A stretch of DNA of 64,000 bases from Euryarchaeota archaeon SM23-78 (GTDB lineage Archaea; Nanobdellota; Nanobdellia; Woesearchaeales; SM23-78): contig LSSJ01000005.1 of assembly GCA_001595785.1 (NCBI GenBank), positions 1 through 64,000 on the forward strand, written 5' to 3'. Positions 20,102-29,573 of this stretch are shown piece after piece. The position numbers and the translations under genes are program-made. Numbering within the stretch: position 1 is the stretch's first letter; each line of letters begins with the position of its first letter. The notes under the pieces were generated by a model. That model was given only the letters and a program-made list of their open reading frames with translations, had not been told where the DNA came from and did no database searches.

Positions 20102-20247
20102 TAGTTTGTTAGATAAAAAACATTTATATAAGTATAAGAATTAAAAAATTGCTAAAAATAGGGTAAAAAACAAAAACTTTATATAAACAAAAAGCAAAAA
20201 TCAATAAAAAGGTAACATTAAGATATTATAATAATCACATTAAAGAG

Positions 20248-20739
20248 GTGAATGAGGTAATATTCATGAAGCGAGGACAAGCAGCACTGGAGTTTTTAAC
20301 AACCTATGGCTGGGCATTCCTGGTAATCCTAATAATGATAGGCGCCCTAGCATACTTCGGAGTGCTGAATCCGCCTAGTCTATTGCCCTCTAGATGCGTT
20401 TTTAGTCCTGAGCTTGCTTGTTTAGAGCAAGAAATCATTGGTGATTCTGGAGGTGATGGTATCCTTAGATTCAGGGTTAGGAACAATGTTGGCTCAATGG
20501 CTAGTTTTGAATTCAATGCTACAGAGATAGCAACAGATACAGAAACCACGTGTGTAGTAGGCCCTAATAATGGGGTTAACATAAGGTCAGGAAGGATAAT
20601 GAATGTTAATTGTACTTTTACGGGTAATGTATTTCCAATCGGCGACAAAATCAAGTTTGAGGTAGAGACAAACTACACCAAGGTAGGAGGTGCTTACAGC
20701 ACACCTGTTAAAGGAGAGATTTATGCAGAAGCTAAATAG
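20248..20739 (+). CDS. class III-like prepilin
   Basis: MKRGQAALEFLTTYGWAFLVILIMIGALAYFGVLNP; start ATG about 20266. Confidence 0.85.
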   Translation: MNEVIFMKRGQAALEFLTTYGWAFLVILIMIGALAYFGVLNPPSLLPSRCVFSPELACLEQEIIGDSGGDGILRFRVRNNVGSMASFEFNATEIATDTETTCVVGPNNGVNIRSGRIMNVNCTFTGNVFPIGDKIKFEVETNYTKVGGAYSTPVKGEIYAEAK

Positions 20740-20803
20740 ATTATTAATTATGTTCCTTTTTAAAGGATAAAAAATTAAAAAAAAATGATGAGGTGAAAGC
20801 AAC

Positions 20804-21280
20804 ATGAGAAGAGGACAAGCAGCACTGGAGTTCTTGACAACATACGGCTGGGCCTTTATAGTGATTCTGATAATGATAGGCGCCCTAGCATACTTTGGAG
20901 TGCTGAACCCTAGTAGGACCCTACCCAATAAGTGTTTGGTAGAAGCAGGGTTTCACTGCAAGGATTTTAAAATACAGAATGACAGCTTTTCCATTAGCCT
21001 TGTCAACAGAAAAGGAGATGGACTAAGAAGTGTAAACCTAACAGAAGTAAATTCTGACGCCGGAGGAGGTATAACGCTAGCAGATTGTACTGCAGCTACA
21101 TACACACCCCAAGATGCTAATGTTCAGGCAGACGCAACATTTACCATCTTTTGTGAAGGACTGGACTTCAGTGCTTCTGCTGGTGACAAGATAACCATAG
21201 AATTCAGCGCTGACTACGCACTGGCAAAAGGCACCTATGCACAGAAGTTTTCAGGAAGCATCTTTGGAGCTGTACAGTAA
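20804..21280 (+). CDS. class III-like prepilin
   Basis: MRRGQAALEFLTTYGWAFIVILIMIGALAYFGVLNP. Confidence 0.88.
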   Translation: MRRGQAALEFLTTYGWAFIVILIMIGALAYFGVLNPSRTLPNKCLVEAGFHCKDFKIQNDSFSISLVNRKGDGLRSVNLTEVNSDAGGGITLADCTAATYTPQDANVQADATFTIFCEGLDFSASAGDKITIEFSADYALAKGTYAQKFSGSIFGAVQ

Positions 21281-21366
21281 GAACATAAACTTTTTTAATT
21301 AAAATTTTTATTTTTATCTTTATAATAATTTTAATTCTAAGTGAAAACAGGGATGGGTTAAAAAAG

Positions 21367-21828
21367 ATGGTGAAGCAAAGAAAGGCTCAGGCTGCTTTTG
21401 AGTATCTCACAACTTATGGCTGGGCTGTTCTAACAGCGCTGGTAGCTATAGGCGCCCTAGCATACTTTGGTTTTCTTAATCCTAACAACCTGCTGCCTAA
21501 TCGGTGTGACTTTGGAAAGCAACTGGAGTGTGTGGAGTACAGAATCCGGGATGAAGGAGCCCTTGGCTATGTTGATTTACAAATAAGAAATAATTTTGGC
21601 AAGGATATTAATATTACAGAGGTTGCTGGGGAAGAAATAGTAGGCGGAAATGTTCCTCCGCCTTTAACCATTCATGCTGGGGACACAGAAGAGTTAATAC
21701 TAAATCTTAATATACCATTCCCTGCTGGTGAAAAAAAAGAGGTTAGTGCAATAATTGTGTTTATGAGAAACCAAGCAGGTGCTACTGAGCATAACATATC
21801 TGGCACTGTGTTTGTTACAGTGCAATGA
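21367..21828 (+). CDS. class III-like prepilin
   Basis: KQRKAQAAFEYLTTYGWAVLTALVAIGALAYFGFLNP. Confidence 0.85.
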   Translation: MVKQRKAQAAFEYLTTYGWAVLTALVAIGALAYFGFLNPNNLLPNRCDFGKQLECVEYRIRDEGALGYVDLQIRNNFGKDINITEVAGEEIVGGNVPPPLTIHAGDTEELILNLNIPFPAGEKKEVSAIIVFMRNQAGATEHNISGTVFVTVQ

Positions 21829-21982
21829 AGGACTAAATAAACATTATTTTAAATGCTGAGAATAGGAAACTTTTTAAATGAAACAGGCTTCTCCTCGTGT
21901 TGAAGGAGATGTTCTAAGAGAATAAGCAAAGAGAAATCCTTTTTTGGACAATATAAAAAATATAATAAGGTGGTGTTTTGCT

Positions 21983-22618
21983 ATGAAAGACGACCAGATT
22001 TTGAATACTGGAACAACAACCATAGGCTTGGTGTGTAAGGATTGCATAGTCTTAGCAGCTGATAAGAGGGCAACAGCAGGTAATTTTATTGCCCATAAGA
22101 AAGTTGATAAGGTAATACCTATTAATGATAGGATGGCTATTACAACAGCTGGCGTGGTCAGTGATATCCAGTTATTAACCAAGTTGCTAAAAGCAGAGCT
22201 AAAGCTTAAAAGCATCAGGGTTGAGAGAGAGCCCAGTGTTAAGGAAGCTGCTAATCTACTTACAAACATCATTTACAATAATGTGAGAAAACTAAGCATG
22301 ATACCAGGGATTACTCATTTCCTGCTTGGAGGATATGATGATAATCTAAGACTTTATGATTTGTACGCTGATGGTAGCATAGCTGAGATTGACGATTTTG
22401 TGGCTAGCGGCAGTGGAAGTGTTATTGCTTATGGATTGCTAGAAGCCACTTATAAGAAGGACATGGCAGAAGCAGAGGGTGTTGAGCTGGTTATAAAAGC
22501 TGTTAATGCTGCTATGCAGAGGGATTCTGCTAGTGGAGACGGTATTGATGTCTATGTTATTAATAAGGCTGGTGTTAGAAAGGCTGCTCATAAAAAGGTT
22601 AGTACTAAGGCTGAATAA
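21983..22618 (+). CDS. psmB: proteasome beta subunit
   Basis: MKDDQILNTG|TTTIG N-terminus, SGSGSVIAYGLLE, RDSASGDGIDV. Confidence 0.93.
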   Translation: MKDDQILNTGTTTIGLVCKDCIVLAADKRATAGNFIAHKKVDKVIPINDRMAITTAGVVSDIQLLTKLLKAELKLKSIRVEREPSVKEAANLLTNIIYNNVRKLSMIPGITHFLLGGYDDNLRLYDLYADGSIAEIDDFVASGSGSVIAYGLLEATYKKDMAEAEGVELVIKAVNAAMQRDSASGDGIDVYVINKAGVRKAAHKKVSTKAE

Positions 22619-22696
22619 AGAAAAAAGGTTCTTACAAATAAAAAATAATTTTTCATAACTTATTACTAAAATAAATCTATAAGGAGGTTGTAATTA

Positions 22697-22875
22697 ATGT
22701 CAGACAACAAAAATTCTTTGAATTTTTGGGTCGAGCAAAATCAAAGATTTTGGCGCACCAAAAGCAAAGCTTTTGATTGCCTCATAATTTTGACCGGAGG
22801 TAAAAATTATGTCGGACAACAAAAATTCTTTGAATTTTTGGGTCCTCATAATTTTGACCGGAGGTAAAAATTATG
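22697..22875 (+). promoter_or_regulatory. repeat-built leader of aCPSF1: three SD-ATG units, tandem 64-bp duplication, RBS-looping hairpins
   Basis: CATAATTTT-GACCGGAGGTA-AAAATTATG at 22783-22811 and 22847-22875. Confidence 0.8.
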
Positions 22876-24768
22876 TCGGAAATCATAGATGAAATTCTTA
22901 AGCACCTGCCCAAGAACAAGGTTAGTGATGCTGTTTTTGAAGGAGCAAACATTGTTCTTTACACCAAGAACAAGGACTTCTTCTTAGATGACAAAGGGAT
23001 TGTGAGAGAAGTTGTTAATATGATTAAGAAAAGGATAGAGCTCAGACCAGACCCCGGTGTGTGCATGGAGCAGGAGAAGGCTGAGAAGCTTATTAAGAAG
23101 ATAATCACTGATGAAGCTGGTATTGAGCAAATCATATTTGATCCTCAGAGGAGTATTGTGATTATTGAGGTGCAGAAGCCTGGCCTGGCTATTGGCAAGC
23201 AAGGTGAGAACTTGCAGGAGATAAAAAAGCAGACTTTCTGGGTGCCTCAGATTAAGAGAACCCCTGCGATTAGGAGCCAGATAATAGAAAACATTAGGGC
23301 TGTTCTCTACCAGAACAATGATTACAGAAGGAAGTTCCTGCACAAAACAGGTCAGAGGATTTATAATGGCTGGCTCAGGCGGGAGAAGAAAGAGGAGTGG
23401 ATTAGGCTGAGTATGCTAGGAGGAGCAAGACAGGTGGGTAGGAGTTGTTACTTCTTGCAAACCCCTGAGTCAAGAGTGATCTTGGATTGTGGTATTGATG
23501 TTGCTAATGAAGAAGAGGCTTATCCTTATCTTGAAGCACCTGAGTTTAATATCAAGGAGTTAGACGCAGTTATTGTGAGCCATGCCCATCTTGACCACTC
23601 AGGACTTGTACCGTACCTGTTCAAGTTCGGTTATAGAGGGCCTGTTTACTGCACCCTACCAAGTAGAGATATTATGAGTCTACTGCAACTCGACCTTATC
23701 AAGATTCAAAGGAATGAAGGGAAAGAACCCATATATACAAGTGAGGAGATAAAAGAGATGGTTAAGCACACCATTTGCCTTGACTATGAAGAGGTCACTG
23801 ATATAACTCCCGATGTCAGGATAACTCTTTACAATGCGGGTCATATGCTTGGAAGCGCTCTTGTGCATATTCATATTGGTAATGGTTTGCACAACATGGT
23901 GTACACAGCAGATGTAAAATATGCAAAGACCAACATGTTAAGCTTAGCAGCCACTAATTTCCCAAGGCTAGAGACCTTAATGATAGAAGCTACTTATGGA
24001 GGAAAAGATAATGTTCTGCCTCCTATCAAAGAAGCTGATGCACAGCTAAGCGAACACATTATTGAGACTATAAACAAAAAAGGAAAAGTACTTCTTCCTG
24101 TTCTTGGGAGTGGAAGAGCCCAGGAAATCATTGTGCTCCTAGATAAGCTTATGCGCGAAGGCCATCTGAGTGATAAGATACCCATATACATTGATGGAAT
24201 GGTATGGGATATTACTGCTATACACACTGCTTATCCTGAGTTTCTTAACAGCAGTGTAAGACAACAAATATTTCACAAGGATAATAATCCTTTCTTACGA
24301 GAGAACATTAAGAGGATTGGAAGTCCTAAGGAGAGACAAGACTTAGTAGAGGAGAAAGGTCCTTGCATAATCCTAGCAACCAGTGGTATGCTAGTAGGAG
24401 GTCCTAGTGTTGAGTATCTCAAAGCCTTATCCGAGAATCCAAAGAACCTGTTGATATTCACTTGTTATCAGGGTGAGGGCAGCCTTGGGAGAAGGATTCA
24501 GCGTGGAGAGCGAGAGATTAATTTCCAGAAAGGCAACAAAGTGGAAACTTACGAGATAAAAATGGATATTGAGAAACTAGAGATAACAGGTCATAGTGAT
24601 AGACGAGAATTAATGAGTTTTATAAATCACTGCAATCCAAAACCCAAAAGAGTTATTGTTGTGCATGGTGAGAGCAGCAAGTGCTTGGATTTGGCTAGGA
24701 GTGTTCATAAGGGCGCAAGAGTCGAAACCATTGCTCCTAGGAACCTGGATGTGTTGAGGTTGAAGTAG
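22873..24768 (+). CDS. aCPSF1/FttA: KH + beta-CASP transcription termination ribonuclease
   Basis: KH (GLAIGKQGENLQEIKKQ), HAHLDHSG, SGRAQE, GEGSLGRRIQRG, ITGHSDRREL. Confidence 0.95.
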   Translation: MSEIIDEILKHLPKNKVSDAVFEGANIVLYTKNKDFFLDDKGIVREVVNMIKKRIELRPDPGVCMEQEKAEKLIKKIITDEAGIEQIIFDPQRSIVIIEVQKPGLAIGKQGENLQEIKKQTFWVPQIKRTPAIRSQIIENIRAVLYQNNDYRRKFLHKTGQRIYNGWLRREKKEEWIRLSMLGGARQVGRSCYFLQTPESRVILDCGIDVANEEEAYPYLEAPEFNIKELDAVIVSHAHLDHSGLVPYLFKFGYRGPVYCTLPSRDIMSLLQLDLIKIQRNEGKEPIYTSEEIKEMVKHTICLDYEEVTDITPDVRITLYNAGHMLGSALVHIHIGNGLHNMVYTADVKYAKTNMLSLAATNFPRLETLMIEATYGGKDNVLPPIKEADAQLSEHIIETINKKGKVLLPVLGSGRAQEIIVLLDKLMREGHLSDKIPIYIDGMVWDITAIHTAYPEFLNSSVRQQIFHKDNNPFLRENIKRIGSPKERQDLVEEKGPCIILATSGMLVGGPSVEYLKALSENPKNLLIFTCYQGEGSLGRRIQRGEREINFQKGNKVETYEIKMDIEKLEITGHSDRRELMSFINHCNPKPKRVIVVHGESSKCLDLARSVHKGARVETIAPRNLDVLRLK

Positions 24769-24895
24769 TTTACACATTTTCCGGAAATTTTTCGACGAGA
24801 AAGAGGAAAATATTTAAATCAAATGAGCTTTCCATCTTTAAACAAAAGGAAGAAATAATAAAATTTAAATATCCAAAATACCAAGGGGTTTATAT

Positions 24896-25141
24896 ATGAC
24901 CGAACTAATCTCCATTCGAGATATGCCAAATGAAGTAAAGGTTAACTTACTTAAAAAGTTAGGATACAAGTCTGATGGGATTTTTGTTCTAAAAAAGAAT
25001 GGAGAGAAATTCTTAGATAAATATACTGAAGAACCAGTTAGATTAGATAATATGTTTATTTATCCCGGAAGCACAATAATCCTAGATAATAACTCCTTAA
25101 GTATTTCTTCCTTTTTAGAGAAATATGGAGATGTCTTCTGA
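24896..25141 (+). CDS. hypothetical protein (overlaps next gene)
   Basis: 81-aa ORF. Confidence 0.5.
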   Translation: MTELISIRDMPNEVKVNLLKKLGYKSDGIFVLKKNGEKFLDKYTEEPVRLDNMFIYPGSTIILDNNSLSISSFLEKYGDVF

Positions 25142-25802
25142 AAAAGATCCAATTGCAAGTGTTTCTAAAGGGGCAACAAAAGGTTTATTAGAATGGAGTG
25201 AAGAAAAATTAAAGCAGTTTGTTAAGAAATTCAAAGACAAAAACATCGCTTTTATACAGGATTCGAAAACCATCGAGATTGCAAAAGAACAACGTAAGAA
25301 AGGGGAGTGGGTCTTTTTTAAATTCTATATAAAGGACAAAGATTTGCGTATTTTATTTCAATTAGGGCTAACTTTAAGAAAATTAGAAAAAGAAAATAAA
25401 GATGTTGAACCCTTAAAAGAAAAAATAATCAAGAAATATAAAAAACAAGGTTTACATATTGCTTTTTTTGTTGCGAACGGTCTTTTTGGTAAATATATAG
25501 GAAATATTTTAGAGAGAGTTCCAACAATTGATGAATTAACAGGCGAAATAAATAAATTATTTCAAAATATTAGCCACACTGTTGCTTTTATAAATAGAGA
25601 GGATGATATACCCCAAAAAACAAGTGAAATCATAATAAAGATACAAGCTCATTCTCCAGATACCTTTATTATATCTGGTACCGGAGGCGCAGTATCTATT
25701 TGTGATAAAATAAAAATTGGTGTTATGAGGAAAATTTCATCAAATTACACTTGTGAACAACACATAGCAGAAGGAAAAAAGGTAAAAGAATATACTTCTT
25801 AA
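25125..25802 (+). CDS. hypothetical protein
   Basis: 225-aa ORF, start inside preceding gene. Confidence 0.6.
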   Translation: MEMSSEKDPIASVSKGATKGLLEWSEEKLKQFVKKFKDKNIAFIQDSKTIEIAKEQRKKGEWVFFKFYIKDKDLRILFQLGLTLRKLEKENKDVEPLKEKIIKKYKKQGLHIAFFVANGLFGKYIGNILERVPTIDELTGEINKLFQNISHTVAFINREDDIPQKTSEIIIKIQAHSPDTFIISGTGGAVSICDKIKIGVMRKISSNYTCEQHIAEGKKVKEYTS

Positions 25803-25847
25803 ATAGAACTGTAGACTAAAAATGTTAAACACTAACTCTTTTTCTAT

Positions 25848-26456
25848 TTAAAAGTGTATTCTCCCATTTAGCATTACTTTATCTTGGGCAATTTTTAATC
25901 CAAGAATATATTTTACACTGGGTGGGTTATACCAGATTCTTAGAGCTGCATCTTTGCTTGTCAATGATTTGAGTGCTCCTACTCTTAGGCCTTTATAGAT
26001 ATCTATTCCCGCACTTATGTCACTTTTTATCTTGCCGTCGTGTGTTAGAGTTGTGACGTTATCAATGTTAACTTTTCCCTTGCCTAAAATACCTGTGGCA
26101 TAGTTTGTAAAATTAAATTTCTTTGTGCCTGTATCAAACTCCAGGGTTGGCATTAGGTGTAGTTTTCCATCCAAGGTCTTTATTATTGGACCTATACCAA
26201 GATAAGGTCTTAATTTATCACTGTTTAGATTGGTTGCTGTAAACCCATACACTTTTTTCCCAAACAGCTTAGGAATGGCCATTGTTTTTTCACCGTCATA
26301 CCTCATATCAATCTGGAGATGATATTTATCTGGTGGTCTGCAACCGTCAAAGAAATCTGCATTTGCTACCTTTCCATATAATATTAAACCTAACCCTGTT
26401 AGACCAATTCCCTTAAGCACTTTCTTTGTTCCATCAATAATCTTTTCAAGTTTCAT
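25848..26456 (-). CDS. secreted beta-rich protein (hypothetical)
   Basis: N-terminal hydrophobic signal; alternating polar/apolar strands; terminal NGRIHF. Confidence 0.55.
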   Translation of the reverse strand: MKLEKIIDGTKKVLKGIGLTGLGLILYGKVANADFFDGCRPPDKYHLQIDMRYDGEKTMAIPKLFGKKVYGFTATNLNSDKLRPYLGIGPIIKTLDGKLHLMPTLEFDTGTKKFNFTNYATGILGKGKVNIDNVTTLTHDGKIKSDISAGIDIYKGLRVGALKSLTSKDAALRIWYNPPSVKYILGLKIAQDKVMLNGRIHF

Positions 26457-26583
26457 TTTTTCTCCCTCCTTTTTGTATAGCTATCGCTATTTTGTTTTAG
26501 TATCAGTTTCTGCCAAAAAAGGTAGCATGAATTTTATTCACTCAATAGTAGTAGTATATCATAGCAACTATATAAATCTTGGC

Positions 26584-26599
26584 GGTGGTAAATACCACC
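26584..26599. promoter_or_regulatory. 16-nt palindrome upstream of TATA of TrmB-like gene
   Basis: GGTGGTA-AA-TACCACC, followed by TTTTATATAT. Confidence 0.6.
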
Positions 26600-26641
26600 A
26601 AAACAATAAGTTTTATATATAAAAAAAGCAGGAAAAGCAGT

Positions 26642-27388
26642 ATGTACGAGGAACTGCTCAGAGAACTAGGTCTAAGCCCAAACGAGGCAAGAGTGTATGA
26701 AGCCTTGCTGCACACAGGAGAAGCTTCTGTACAAGATATTTCTCTAAAATCAAAGGTTCACAGAAGAAATGTTTATGATTCTCTAAGCAAACTCATAGAA
26801 AAAGGCCTGGCTTCAGAAGTATTTGTAAAAGGAGAGAAGAACTTCAGAGCCATAAATCCAAGAAGACTGCTTGAATTATTAAAAGAAAAAGAAGAAAGGG
26901 TGAACAAAGTCCTTTCTGAAATGCAGGCCAAGTATGAAGCAGTAGAAGAAAAAGAAGAAGCATATCTCTACAAAGGAATTGAAGGGTTCAAAAATTATCT
27001 TCAAGACATTTTGAAAACAAAAGAAACAGTTTACTTCATAGGAGCAAAAGCATTCTGGCTTGACCCAAGACTAAAACACTTCTTGCCAAGATTTAATAGA
27101 GAAAGAAAGAAGGCAGGAATAAAGTTTATGCATTTGTTTGATTATGAGGTAAAAGAACAAAAGCCAGAAATACTAAAGGTTGTTGGAAAGCCATACAAAT
27201 TTTTACCTAAGCAATACTCAAGCCCCACAGCAGTTGACATATTCGGAGACTATGTGGTTACATTTGTAGGTGTTAAACCAGGACAGCTGTATGAAGAACC
27301 AATACAGTTCGTTATGAAAAGCAGAAGACTAGCAGACGGTTATAGAAAATTTTTCCAATTCATGTGGAACCACTGCGCAGAAGAATAA
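26642..27388 (+). CDS. TrmB family transcriptional regulator
   Basis: LLRELGLSPNEARVYEALLHTGEASVQDISLKSKVHRRNVYDSLSKLIEKGLA; ATG 26642 preferred. Confidence 0.85.
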   Translation: MYEELLRELGLSPNEARVYEALLHTGEASVQDISLKSKVHRRNVYDSLSKLIEKGLASEVFVKGEKNFRAINPRRLLELLKEKEERVNKVLSEMQAKYEAVEEKEEAYLYKGIEGFKNYLQDILKTKETVYFIGAKAFWLDPRLKHFLPRFNRERKKAGIKFMHLFDYEVKEQKPEILKVVGKPYKFLPKQYSSPTAVDIFGDYVVTFVGVKPGQLYEEPIQFVMKSRRLADGYRKFFQFMWNHCAEE

Positions 27389-27456
27389 AATTTATATACG
27401 AGGGAAAGGAAAGAAATAACATAAGATAAAATAAAATCAAAAAAGAGGTAATCACT

Positions 27457-29157
27457 TTGGAACCAATCTTTTTTAGTATTGGGATTATCATTATTATTGC
27501 TGCTATTGGGGCTTATCTTGCTCGTGTATTAAAACAGCCTTTAATCCCTGCTTATATCATTGTTGGTATTATTCTTGGGCCTGTGCTCGGTTTAATCACA
27601 GAACGTTCAATTATTGCTGCTCTCTCAGAGATAGGAATAGCCTTCTTGTTGTTCAGTGTTGGTCTTGAGCTTAATCTTAAGAAATTAAAAGATATTGGTA
27701 ATGTGGCTACTGTTGGCGCTCTCATGCACATGGGCTTATTATTTGGTGCTAGTTATGTTGCTTTCAAGCTCTTCCTTAACTATGATAACCTTACAAGCAT
27801 ATATATTGGTTTAATCCTTATGTTCTCAAGCACGCTTGTGATTATTAAGCTACTCTCAGATAAGAATGAGCTTGACACCTTGCACGGCAGGATAATCATT
27901 GGCATGCTCTTAATGCAGGACATAGTTGCCATTGTTGCTCTTAGCATGCTTAACAGTATTGGTCACTTCACCCTAGGTCCTATCATACTCATGTTTGTGA
28001 AAGGAGTTATTATCTTTTTACTAGGCTTGTTCCTTGCAAAATTAATCTTCATAAGTGTTTTCAAGTTTGCTGCTAAGAATGATGAATTGTTATTCATCCT
28101 CTCAATCATGGCTATGTTTGTTTTTGCAATCATCTATCACTACATTGGTTTTAGCATAGTAATAGGTGCTTTTATTGCAGGCTTACTCTTAGGCAGCTTG
28201 CCTTACAACCTTGAGATAATAGGCCAGGTTAAGGGTTTAAAGGATTTCTTTGCAGTAATCTTTTTTGTTAGTATAGGCTTAGAATTAATACCTGTGAGTA
28301 TAAGCAGTATTCTTCTTCCCTTGGGTGTGATGCTCGGCTTAACCCTTATTATCCTTCCCTTGCTCACCCTATTCTTGCTTGCCTTGTTTGGATATAAGAA
28401 GAGAACAGCCTTTTTGACAAGTATTAGTTTGGCTCAGATATCAGAGTTCAGTCTTATCATAGTAGCCTTTGGTTTTAACCAGGGTCATATCAATTCTGAG
28501 ATTTTCAGTTTGACCATACTTGTAGCAATCATCACTATTGGCTTAACAGCTTATATCATAAAGTTTGATGACAAGCTATATCAGTGGTTTGGAAAAAAAC
28601 TTACTATCTTTGACAAGTTAAGCAAGCATAACAAGGAATTAATAAGCTACTTAGAAGAAGGAGCAGAGCACAAAGTCGTATTAGTGGGTTATGACAGGAT
28701 TGGGTACAGCATATTAAAGAAACTTCACATGCTGAAAAAGAACGTGGTAGTAGTTGATTTAAACCCTGACATCATAAAACACCTAATAAAGAAGAAAGTG
28801 CCTTGTATCTACGGAGACATAGGAGATATTGAGATTATTAAGAGGCTTAGACTTGAAGAAGCAGAACTAGTTATAAGCACAGTCCCAAACCATCACGACA
28901 GTATGCTACTCATAAAAAAGGTGAGAGAGATTAACCCTGAGGCTACTATCATTGTTACGAGTTATGATGCAGAAGACGCTCTTGAGCTTTACAATAAAGG
29001 AGCAGACTATGTGGTTGTGCCTCACTTCCTAGGAGGAGAACACATCAGCCTTATCCTTGAGGAGTTAACCACTGATCTTAATAAGTTACTTAACATAAAG
29101 ATTAGTCATATCAAGGCTTTGCAGGAGCGGAGGAAGAGGCATCCGCATCATAGATAA
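27457..29157 (+). CDS. Kef-type K+/H+ antiporter with TrkA-N domain
   Basis: 12-TM antiporter domain; VVLVGYDRIGYSILKKL Rossmann motif. Confidence 0.9.
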   Translation: MEPIFFSIGIIIIIAAIGAYLARVLKQPLIPAYIIVGIILGPVLGLITERSIIAALSEIGIAFLLFSVGLELNLKKLKDIGNVATVGALMHMGLLFGASYVAFKLFLNYDNLTSIYIGLILMFSSTLVIIKLLSDKNELDTLHGRIIIGMLLMQDIVAIVALSMLNSIGHFTLGPIILMFVKGVIIFLLGLFLAKLIFISVFKFAAKNDELLFILSIMAMFVFAIIYHYIGFSIVIGAFIAGLLLGSLPYNLEIIGQVKGLKDFFAVIFFVSIGLELIPVSISSILLPLGVMLGLTLIILPLLTLFLLALFGYKKRTAFLTSISLAQISEFSLIIVAFGFNQGHINSEIFSLTILVAIITIGLTAYIIKFDDKLYQWFGKKLTIFDKLSKHNKELISYLEEGAEHKVVLVGYDRIGYSILKKLHMLKKNVVVVDLNPDIIKHLIKKKVPCIYGDIGDIEIIKRLRLEEAELVISTVPNHHDSMLLIKKVREINPEATIIVTSYDAEDALELYNKGADYVVVPHFLGGEHISLILEELTTDLNKLLNIKISHIKALQERRKRHPHHR

Positions 29158-29170
29158 TTATTTCATTTAA

Positions 29171-29513
29171 AAGTTCAAAAAATAGTAGTGCCAATTTGCG
29201 CAAGTTTTTCCCCGTTCGCTACGCTCACTATAAAAACTTATCAAAAAGCATAGCTTTTTGTAAGTCCAAAAATGCAAAGCATTTTTGATACTTGACTAAA
29301 AAAGGCGACATGCGCACACAAAGACGTGTGCTTAGTCCCCTACAAGGGGTTCCGGTCCGTTTTGGGACTAGGAACCGCTTGCCTTTTGCAAACTTTTGGG
29401 AGCGAACGAAGTGAGTGGGCGAAAAGTTTAGCGGAATAGGGGGTTGCCCCCTACGGGGAGGTGGAGCCCTCGACATTATAAGCGTGCCCGAGCCGGCACT
29501 ATTTTTTGAACTT
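29171..29513. mobile_element. inverted-repeat-bounded modular hairpin element (MITE-like candidate)
   Basis: AAGTTCAAAAAATAGTAGTGCC (29171-29192) / GGCACTATTTTTTGAACTT (29495-29513); many internal hairpins. Confidence 0.65.
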
Positions 29514-29573
29514 AAACTTAAATTATTAGGTAAGATTTATAAATAAACAAATTAAGTATAAGAGAAGAAAAAA

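Noticed and set aside
29228-29476. 82-aa minus ORF in hairpin array
   Set aside because: It spans structured repeats and has no protein-like signal.
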